Part shown: positions 1 through 4,570 of the stretch, in pieces
Position numbering within the stretch: the stretch's first letter is position 1
Layout: every line of letters starts with the position of its first letter
Assembly: GCA_038258095.1 (NCBI GenBank)
Contig: JBBSQE010000148.1
Coordinates: 1-7,652, forward strand
Direction of reading: 5' to 3'
DNA length: 7,652 nt
From: JBBSQE01 sp038258095
GTDB lineage: Bacteria > Actinomycetota > Thermoleophilia > Solirubrobacterales > 70-9
Position numbers and translations under genes: made by a program
The notes under the pieces: model-generated
What the model was told of the DNA's origin: nothing
The model's input: the letters and a program-made list of their open reading frames with translations, nothing else
Databases searched by the model: none

Positions 1-530
1 AGGCCGCCGGTCCGTTCGACGTGCTCATCAACAACGCCGGGATGGACGAGTTCGGGTTCTTCACGCAGACGACCCCGGAGCAGTGGGCGAAGGTCATCGC
101 CGTCAACCTCTTCGGCGTGCTCAACTGCACCAACGCGGTGCTTCCGGGCATGCAGGCGGCGAAGTACGGGCGCATCGTCAGCATCTCGTCGGAGGCTGGC
201 AGGGTCGGCTCGAAGGGCTCGGCCGTTTACTCCGCCGCGAAGGGCGGGGTCATCTCCTTCATGAAGGTCATGGCGCGCGAGAACGCCCGCTACGGGATCA
301 CGGCGAACTCGATCGCGCCCGGGCCGATCGAGACGCCGCTCTTGATGGGCGCCGCCGAGTTTGGTGAGATCGGTCAGAAGCTCATCGAGAACATGCGCCA
401 GGGAACGCAGCTCGGCCGTCTGGGACAACCGGACGAGGTCGCGGCGGCCGTCGCCTTCCTCGCCGCGGAGGAGTCTTCCTACGTGACCGGTGAGACGCTA
501 GGGGTCAGCGGCGGCCTGGGGATGGTCTGA
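1..530 (+). CDS. SDR family NAD(P)-dependent oxidoreductase, BadH-like, 5' truncated
   Basis: Short-chain dehydrogenase/reductase, a cytosolic NAD(P)-dependent alcohol/ketone oxidoreductase. The reading frame is open from position 3, so the gene starts outside the window. GTG at 21 is an internal valine, not a start. About 176 residues are present of a usual 250; the missing N-terminus would hold the TGxxxGIG cofactor loop. Visible motifs, in residues counted from position 21: NNAG at 4-7, the structural Asn in AVNL at 29, catalytic Ser57, and YSAAK with Tyr70 and Lys74, followed by the PGPIETPL cofactor/substrate segment and a C-terminal VTGETLGVSGG. The NNAG-x-D stretch, the SEAGRVGSKGSAVY segment and the SVSGGL-like end resemble, from memory, 2-hydroxycyclohexanecarboxyl-CoA dehydrogenase (BadH); a FabG-like reductase is the alternative. 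The stop lies 3 bases before the next start, so the gene probably heads an operon with the thioesterase and HMG-CoA lyase. The family is certain; the substrate is not. Confidence 0.93.
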   Translation, partial: AAGPFDVLINNAGMDEFGFFTQTTPEQWAKVIAVNLFGVLNCTNAVLPGMQAAKYGRIVSISSEAGRVGSKGSAVYSAAKGGVISFMKVMARENARYGITANSIAPGPIETPLLMGAAEFGEIGQKLIENMRQGTQLGRLGQPDEVAAAVAFLAAEESSYVTGETLGVSGGLGMV

Positions 531-533
531 GCG

Positions 534-907
534 GTGGCGCTGGAGATTGGAATCGAGCGGACGGCGAGTTCACGGTCGAGGACCGGCTCGTCACGGACGT
601 GGGAGGGACGATCGGCGCGAGCGTCCTCTCGACGCCGGGGATGATCGGGATGATGGAGCGGACGTCCTCGATCCTCGCCTACGAGAACCTGCCGGAGGGC
701 AGGGCGACGGTGGGATTCGAGGTCTGCATCAAGCACGTTGCCGCGGCCCTCGAGGGATCTGAGTGCACGGTCCAGGCCGTCCTACGCGAGATCGCCGACG
801 AACGGAAGCTGCGCTTCGACGTCGAGGTCTGTGAGGGCGAGCGGACGATCGGCATCGGCACCCACGAGCGCCGTGTCATCGAGGTCGGCGAGGTCAAGAG
901 CTCCTGA
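534..907 (+). CDS. FlK-like hotdog acyl-CoA thioesterase, apparent frameshift near its 5' end
   Basis: Small single-domain hotdog thioesterase, likely hydrolysing an acyl-CoA. The main frame runs to TGA at 905-907, but its only standard start after the TGA at 491 is GTG 599, giving 102 residues that lack the first strand and have no ribosome site. GTG 534, three bases after the SDR stop, opens another frame reading VALEIGIERTA; from 566 the main frame reads EFTVEDRLVTD. Adding one base near 565 would join them into about 124 residues, the usual size. In the joined protein Thr34, Glu42 and His68 (in STPGMIGMME and CIKH) show the same spacing as Thr42, Glu50 and His76 of fluoroacetyl-CoA thioesterase FlK, so the active site looks intact. 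GTHERRVIEV near the end also matches the family. Whether the lost base is real or a sequencing error cannot be told here. The stop overlaps the next ATG by one base. Confidence 0.8.
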
Positions 908-1839
908 TGGCGCTGTCGGGGACGGCGCGCATCCGGGAGGTGGGGCCGCGCGACGGCTTCCAGAATGAGCCCGAGATCATTTCCACCGACGACAAGGTCC
1001 GCCTCATCGACCTTCTCTCGGCAACCGGTATGAAGCGTCTCGAGGTGACCTCGTTTGTCCGCCCCGACGTGATCCCTCAGCTAGCCGACGGCGCCGAGGT
1101 CCTGTCGCGGATCGAGCGCCGCGACGGGGTCGCGTTCTCGGTTCTGATCCCGAACGAGCGCGGGCTGGAGAACGCCCTGACCCAGCGGGAGCGCTTCGAC
1201 GAGATCAGTGTGTTCCTCTCCGCATCCGAGACCCACAACCGAAAGAACGTCAACCGCGCGATCGGAGAGTCGCTGACGGGCCTCGGGGCGGTGCTGGCGG
1301 CAGCGGCGGGGGAGGGCCTGCGATGCGAGGGGGTGATCGCGACCTCGTTCGGGTGTCCCTACGAGGGCGAGGTGCCGCCGGAGCGGGTCCTCGAAATCGC
1401 CGAGCGGCTGCGTGCCGCCGGTTGCGACGAGGTCGGGTTCGGCGACACGACCGGGATGGCGAACCCGAGGCAGGTGCGCGAGTTCTTCGCACTGGCCCGG
1501 GATCGCCTCGCCGGGGGAGACGACGCCCCGGAGCTGACGGCGCACTTCCACAACACCCGGGGCCAGGGGCTCGCGAACGTCCTCGCGGCCCTCGAGGAGG
1601 GGATCGACTCCTTCGAGTCGAGCTTCGGAGAGCTGGGCGGCTGCCCCGTGCCGCCGGGTTCAACAGGGAACATCTCCTCCGAGGACCTGATCTCGATGCT
1701 TCACGAGATGGGGATCGAGACCGGAATCGACCTGTCGTTGCTCATCGACGCGTCGCGCGCCGCACAGGAGACGCTCGGGCGCCCGCTTGGGGCCCATGTA
1801 CTCAAAGCCGGGCCGGTCGACTGGCATATCAGCGCCTGA
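907..1839 (+). CDS. mvaB: Hydroxymethylglutaryl-CoA lyase
   Basis: Cleaves (S)-3-hydroxy-3-methylglutaryl-CoA to acetyl-CoA and acetoacetate, the last step of leucine degradation; cytosolic, divalent-metal-dependent TIM barrel. The protein has 310 residues, normal for the family. Visible residues: GPRDGFQNE with Arg15 (catalytic) and Asp16 (metal), EVTSFV at the second strand, HFHNT with metal ligands His213 and His215, the glycine-rich signature FGELGGCPVPPGSTGN with Cys246, and Asn255 as the last metal ligand. The 9-residue gap between Cys246 and Asn255 equals that between Cys266 and Asn275 of human HMGCL. ATG 907 overlaps the thioesterase stop by one base (TGATG), implying coupled translation, with a GAGGT at 890-894 as a possible weak ribosome site. 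It is the last gene of its operon and faces the minus-strand secreted-protein gene. A related lyase acting on a longer or different hydroxyacyl-CoA is possible, since the pathway is inferred from context. Confidence 0.93.
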   Translation: MALSGTARIREVGPRDGFQNEPEIISTDDKVRLIDLLSATGMKRLEVTSFVRPDVIPQLADGAEVLSRIERRDGVAFSVLIPNERGLENALTQRERFDEISVFLSASETHNRKNVNRAIGESLTGLGAVLAAAAGEGLRCEGVIATSFGCPYEGEVPPERVLEIAERLRAAGCDEVGFGDTTGMANPRQVREFFALARDRLAGGDDAPELTAHFHNTRGQGLANVLAALEEGIDSFESSFGELGGCPVPPGSTGNISSEDLISMLHEMGIETGIDLSLLIDASRAAQETLGRPLGAHVLKAGPVDWHISA

Positions 1840-1856
1840 ACACGCAGCTCGATCAA

Positions 1857-1901
1857 CGAGTGGACAAAAGTGCTCATCTGTTGAGCAGAATCGTCCACTC
1901 G
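1857..1901. repeat. Nested inverted repeat between convergent genes
   Basis: A 45-bp symmetric element lies in the 68-bp gap between the stop of HMG-CoA lyase (1839) and the stop of the minus-strand gene (1908). The outer arms CGAGTGGAC (1857-1865) and GTCCACTCG (1893-1901) are perfect 9-bp complements. The inner arms TGCTCA (1871-1876) and TGAGCA (1882-1887) are perfect 6-bp complements around a 5-base loop. They are separated on both sides by 5-base A-rich unpaired strips. It could act as a bidirectional terminator or RNA 3'-end stabiliser for the two converging transcripts, but there is no T-run. It could also be a dispersed extragenic palindrome (REP-like) or a protein-binding site. No second copy is visible in the window. 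Confidence 0.75.
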
Positions 1902-1907
1902 ACGCTC

Positions 1908-2333
1908 CTAGAAGCGAATCGCGCGTGCCCTCGACAGCTTGAAGCCGTGCCTCGTCCGGCGGTTGATGCAGCGCACTCCGTCGGTGCGGCTCGTGCAGGT
2001 GAAGAGGCCGCGTGTGAGCGACCTGCCGTAGGGGAGGGAGCGGCCGAGCCCGAGAACGGTGTCCCCGGCGCAGAAGAACCCACCCTTGCCGTGCCTTCCC
2101 ACCGTGAGGCCGAACCCCCAATCGGTGCGGCAGTTCCGCGGCTTGCGTGTCGCGTGCCAGGTGTGGCTGCGGATGTCGCAGCGGGCGCCGGAGCCCGCGA
2201 GGCCGCAGCCGATGTTGCCGGAGGGAGAGTGGAAGTAGGCTGCGGCACCCGCGGGGGCAGCGCCGACGAGGAGAACCCCGGCGATGGCGGCGCCGAGCAG
2301 GCAGGCCCGCAGTTTCAGGGTCGCGCGCTTCAT
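1908..2333 (-). CDS. Secreted six-cysteine protein, DUF6636-like
   Basis: Small exported protein of unknown function, 141 residues from ATG 2333. Residues 1-32 form a clear Sec signal: basic MKRATLKLR, a hydrophobic stretch at about 11-29, then an Ala-rich cleavage region with the mature end near AAYFHSPSGN. The mature part has six cysteines (43, 52, 68, 88, 113, 122), an even number that fits three disulfides outside the cell. SPSGNIGC, RCDI, CRTDWG, CAGD, LPYGRSL and HGFKLSRA match my recollection of the DUF6636 pattern common in actinobacterial secreted proteins. ATG 2342 lies in frame three codons upstream; I prefer 2333 because the lysine/arginine run follows it directly and TAGCCA sits 8 bases before it, as for a leaderless transcript. 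The same frame stays open up to 2540, but that extension overlaps the divergent gene and looks non-genuine. The gene is convergent with HMG-CoA lyase and divergent from the SnoaL-like gene. Confidence 0.82.
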   Translation of the reverse strand: MKRATLKLRACLLGAAIAGVLLVGAAPAGAAAYFHSPSGNIGCGLAGSGARCDIRSHTWHATRKPRNCRTDWGFGLTVGRHGKGGFFCAGDTVLGLGRSLPYGRSLTRGLFTCTSRTDGVRCINRRTRHGFKLSRARAIRF

Positions 2334-2393
2334 TACGACCATGGCTATTCGGTCGCGGCGCTGAGAATCCTCTGTGCGGGTAGTGTCCGAGGC
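2334..2393. promoter_or_regulatory. Divergent promoter region between secreted protein and SnoaL-like gene
   Basis: Sixty bases separate the ATG at 2333 (minus) from the ATG at 2394 (plus). On the plus strand TAGTGT at 2381-2386 ends 7 bases before the A of the ATG, the spacing expected of a -10 hexamer whose transcript begins at the start codon. No good -35 hexamer is visible upstream. On the minus strand TAGCCA, overlapping the alternative ATG 2342, is a weaker candidate at similar spacing. Neither gene has a convincing ribosome-binding site, which supports leaderless expression. This rests on motif reading only. Confidence 0.45.
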
Positions 2394-2771
2394 ATGAAGA
2401 GCGACGCATTCAGGGCGAAGGCCGAGGCCAAGGATTTCTCCGCCATCGACGAGATCGCGAGCGAAGACGTCATCTTCCGCAGCCCGCTTGTCTACAAGCC
2501 CTACGAGGGTCGGGAGGCCCTGAAGATGCTGCTCGGCCACGTCGTCCAGGTCTTCGAGGACTTCCGCTATGTGGAGCAGGTGGAGACCGGCGACACGGCC
2601 GCGCTGATGTTCGAGGCGCGGGTCGGTGACAAGGAGCTCCAGGGAGTGGACATCCTCCGCTTCGATGATTCCGGGAAGGTCCGGGAGCTGATCGTCATGG
2701 TCCGGCCCGGCAGTGGCGTGGCGGCGCTCGGTGAGGCGATGGGCACCAGGCTCGCGGCGGCGGGCGCCTGA
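2394..2771 (+). CDS. SnoaL/NTF2-like family protein
   Basis: A 125-residue protein with the size and pattern of the NTF2-like/SnoaL cone fold: an N-terminal helix (MKSDAFRAKAEAKDFSAIDEIASEDVIFRSPL), the segment PYEGREALKMLLGHVVQVFEDF typical of these domains, then beta strands containing VEQVETGDTAALMFEARV, ELQGVDILRFDDSGKVRELIVMVRP. The family includes ketosteroid-isomerase-like enzymes, polyketide cyclases and many small-molecule-binding proteins of unknown role, so no substrate can be named. There is no signal peptide or membrane segment. The frame is open far upstream to 1323, but that part is antisense or shadow coding. ATG 2394 gives the normal family length and directly follows a -10-like hexamer. 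The next gene starts 61 bases downstream behind its own promoter-like motif, so this is probably a single-gene unit or a weakly linked operon member. Confidence 0.85.
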   Translation: MKSDAFRAKAEAKDFSAIDEIASEDVIFRSPLVYKPYEGREALKMLLGHVVQVFEDFRYVEQVETGDTAALMFEARVGDKELQGVDILRFDDSGKVRELIVMVRPGSGVAALGEAMGTRLAAAGA

Positions 2772-2787
2772 GCAGGCTCCCAGTCTC

Positions 2788-2793
2788 TAGGCT
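2788..2793 (+). promoter_or_regulatory. Candidate -10 element (TAGGCT) for the dehydrogenase operon
   Basis: TAGGCT lies in the 61-bp gap between the SnoaL-like stop and the GTG at 2833. It fits the TAnnnT form seen before two other genes in the window. A start near 2800 would leave about 33 bases of leader carrying the AGGAG ribosome site. No -35 match is evident, so the call is tentative. Confidence 0.35.
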
Positions 2794-2822
2794 TCGCGGC
2801 CTTCCGATACGGCAAGCGAGCT

Positions 2823-2827
2823 AGGAG
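2823..2827 (+). promoter_or_regulatory. Ribosome-binding site AGGAG deciding the GTG 2833 start
   Basis: AGGAG with a 5-base spacer precedes GTG 2833. This fixes the start just before the Rossmann glycine motif, as expected for the family, so the unusual GTG codon can be accepted. Confidence 0.75.
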
Positions 2828-2832
2828 CGAGA

Positions 2833-3720
2833 GTGGAGATCAAGAAGGTTGGTGTGGTCGGCTGCGGCTTGATGGGGCACGGGATCGCACAGGTCTGTGC
2901 GCAGCAGGGCGGCTGGGACGTCGTCGTGCGCGAGGCAGACCAGGAGCGGCTCGACAAGGGCATCGCGATGATCGACAAGCAGCTCGCGAGGGCGGTCGAC
3001 AAGGGCAAGGTGACCCAGGATGACGCCGACGCCGTCCGTGGTCGCATCCACGGCACGCTCGACTACTCCGACCTGGCCGACTGCGACCTCGTGATCGAGG
3101 CGATCGTCGAGGACCTCGACGCGAAGCTCGAGATGTGGCGCGAGGTCGACGGGATCGTCAAGGCTGACGCCGCCTTCGCGACCAACACGTCCTCACTCTC
3201 GGTCGCCGAGCAGGCCGCCGCGACGAACCGGGCCGACCGCTTTCTCGGCCTCCACTTCTTCAACCCGGCGCAGGTGATGCCGCTGCTCGAGGTCGTGCGA
3301 ACCGACGAGACCGCTGACGACGCCGTCGAGCTGGGCTTCGCGCTCGGAGAGAAGCTGGGCAAGACGAGCGTTGCCGCCGGGGACAACCGCGGCTTCATCG
3401 TCAACCGCCTCCTCGTCCCGTACATGCTCGACGCGATCCGCGCCCGCGAGCAGGGCGTCGGCACGACGGCCGACATCGACAGGGGCATGATCGCCGGCGC
3501 GAGCCACCCGATGGGGCCGCTGACGCTCGCGGACTTCGTGGGTCTGGACACCCTCGTGTCAATCGCCAAGGTGATGACCGAGGCCTATGGGGAGGACCGC
3601 TTCGCAGCTCCCGAGACCTTGCAGAAGATGGTCGATGCAGGCCAGCACGGACGCAAGTCGGGCCGCGGGTTTTACGATTACTCGGGGGATAAACCAGTCG
3701 CCATTGACCCAGAGGTTTAG
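2833..3720 (+). CDS. 3-hydroxyacyl-CoA dehydrogenase (3-hydroxybutyryl-CoA dehydrogenase type)
   Basis: Single-function NAD-dependent dehydrogenase that interconverts (S)-3-hydroxyacyl-CoA and 3-ketoacyl-CoA in beta-oxidation or C4 metabolism; cytosolic. It has 295 residues, the size of Hbd/PaaH/FadB2 enzymes rather than the large FadB fusion. The N-terminal Rossmann domain shows VGVVGCGLMGHGIAQ with the glycines at 10, 12 and 15. Catalytic residues are all in place: Ser120 in NTSSLS, His141 in LHFFNP, Glu153 in LLEVV, and Asn191 in FIVNRLL. Their spacing equals that of human HADH (Ser137, His158, Glu170, Asn208). The C-terminal domain ends with GRKSGRGFYDY, also a family mark. GTG 2833 is set by AGGAG five bases upstream. 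It is the first gene of an operon with the coiled-coil gene (25-base gap) and the carboxylase beta subunit. Chain-length preference cannot be read; a C4 substrate would suit the neighbouring acetoacetyl-CoA synthetase. Confidence 0.95.
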   Translation: MEIKKVGVVGCGLMGHGIAQVCAQQGGWDVVVREADQERLDKGIAMIDKQLARAVDKGKVTQDDADAVRGRIHGTLDYSDLADCDLVIEAIVEDLDAKLEMWREVDGIVKADAAFATNTSSLSVAEQAAATNRADRFLGLHFFNPAQVMPLLEVVRTDETADDAVELGFALGEKLGKTSVAAGDNRGFIVNRLLVPYMLDAIRAREQGVGTTADIDRGMIAGASHPMGPLTLADFVGLDTLVSIAKVMTEAYGEDRFAAPETLQKMVDAGQHGRKSGRGFYDYSGDKPVAIDPEV

Positions 3721-3734
3721 GCGCGGCGAAGGAC

Positions 3735-3740
3735 AGGAGG
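3735..3740 (+). promoter_or_regulatory. Ribosome-binding site AGGAGG for the coiled-coil gene
   Basis: A perfect AGGAGG lies in the 25-base gap after the dehydrogenase stop. GTG 3746 is 5 bases away, the best spacing. GTG 3743 is only 2 bases away and ATG 3758 is 17, so 3746 is taken as the start. The strength of this site implies the coiled-coil protein is made in quantity. Confidence 0.75.
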
Positions 3741-3745
3741 AAGTG

Positions 3746-4570
3746 GTGGGCAAAGACATGGCGGAGGCGACCGGTCAGACACCGTCTGATGCAGTCCGGC
3801 AGGAACTGGAGCGGGTCGGGGCGCACACGGCCGATCTTCTGAGGCAGGCAGGTGATACCGCGGCGAACATCGTCGCCGATGCGCGGGGGGAAGCTGAAAT
3901 CATCCTCAGCTCAGCGCGCTCAGAAGCCGATCAGGTCAGGGCTGAATCCGACCGTTATGCGGAGAGCACACGCGCGGATGCCGACGAGTTCGCCCAGAGC
4001 ACACGAGGCAGCGCTTACTCCTTCGCCCAGGAGCGGCGCCGGCAGGCGGAGATCGACGCCGAGGGGCATCTGGCCGATGCTCGTGAGGAAGCCGAGCACA
4101 TCATCACCGTCGCTCACGATCGGCGGGCCGGCCTCCAGACCGTGATCGCTGACCTGAGCGAGAGGCGCGATGCGGCGCTGGCGGCGCTCGAGGGCATCGC
4201 CGAGTCGATCCGTGGCGCGACGAACCGGCACTGGGAGGGCGCGGGAGCCCTCGACCCGGTGCCCGGCGACGAGGACGAGTACCGGCCGCCGAGCGGCCCG
4301 GCCTGGGACGACGAGCCCCACGAGGGGAAAGCGAAGGACGAGTGGGCCGTGGTGGGCCGCGGCGATCGGCCCGACCCGCTCGACACGCTCGCCGAGGAGC
4401 TCGATGAGCCCGAAGGGCTGGATGAGACTGAGGTGCTCGATGAGGCCGACGACGGCGAGGACTGGGGCAGCGGCGCGAGGGATTCAGGCCGGCGCTCGTC
4501 GCCATGGCTCCCCCCGCGCGGGCTCGATCCCGGCGCCATCCCGTCCGAGAGCAAGCCGCCGCCCGGATGA
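3746..4570 (+). CDS. Coiled-coil protein with 11-residue repeats and acidic C-terminal tail
   Basis: No function is recognised. From GTG 3746 the protein has 274 residues, no signal peptide and no membrane segment, so it is likely cytosolic. Residues 33-120 are eight consecutive 11-residue units, starting RQAGDTAANIV, ADARGEAEIIL, SSARSEADQVR and ending ADAREEAEHII. Each has Ala at position 7, and seven of the eight have Ala at position 3. Such hendecads form straight or slightly right-handed coiled coils, as in the ATP synthase b stalk and parts of DivIVA-like proteins. Residues 121-157 continue as a helix. Residues 165-210 look disordered; 206-240 are strongly acidic with three LDE units, and the end is Pro/Ser-rich. 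The start follows a perfect AGGAGG, and the stop overlaps the carboxylase ATG (ATGA). It therefore seems co-expressed with acyl-CoA enzymes; a scaffold or DivIVA-like structural role is a guess. Confidence 0.85.
   Translation: MGKDMAEATGQTPSDAVRQELERVGAHTADLLRQAGDTAANIVADARGEAEIILSSARSEADQVRAESDRYAESTRADADEFAQSTRGSAYSFAQERRRQAEIDAEGHLADAREEAEHIITVAHDRRAGLQTVIADLSERRDAALAALEGIAESIRGATNRHWEGAGALDPVPGDEDEYRPPSGPAWDDEPHEGKAKDEWAVVGRGDRPDPLDTLAEELDEPEGLDETEVLDEADDGEDWGSGARDSGRRSSPWLPPRGLDPGAIPSESKPPPG

Noticed and set aside
1323..2393. Long open plus-strand frame running from inside HMG-CoA lyase to the SnoaL-like start
   Set aside because: It overlaps HMG-CoA lyase in another frame and lies antisense to the secreted-protein gene. 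Its translation is Arg/Gly/Pro-rich with no family pattern; only the part from 2394 looks real.
2334..2540. N-terminal extension of the minus-strand secreted protein to 2540
   Set aside because: It would overlap the SnoaL-like gene and bury the signal peptide at residue 70; the signal peptide from 2333 is clearly N-terminal.
2644..2651. GAGTGGAC within the SnoaL-like gene as a second copy of the palindrome arm
   Set aside because: It is a single 8-base match within coding sequence, without the opposite arm or the inner motif, so it is likely chance.
3743..3758. GTG 3743 or ATG 3758 as start of the coiled-coil gene
   Set aside because: They lie 2 and 17 bases from the perfect AGGAGG; GTG 3746 at 5 bases fits best.
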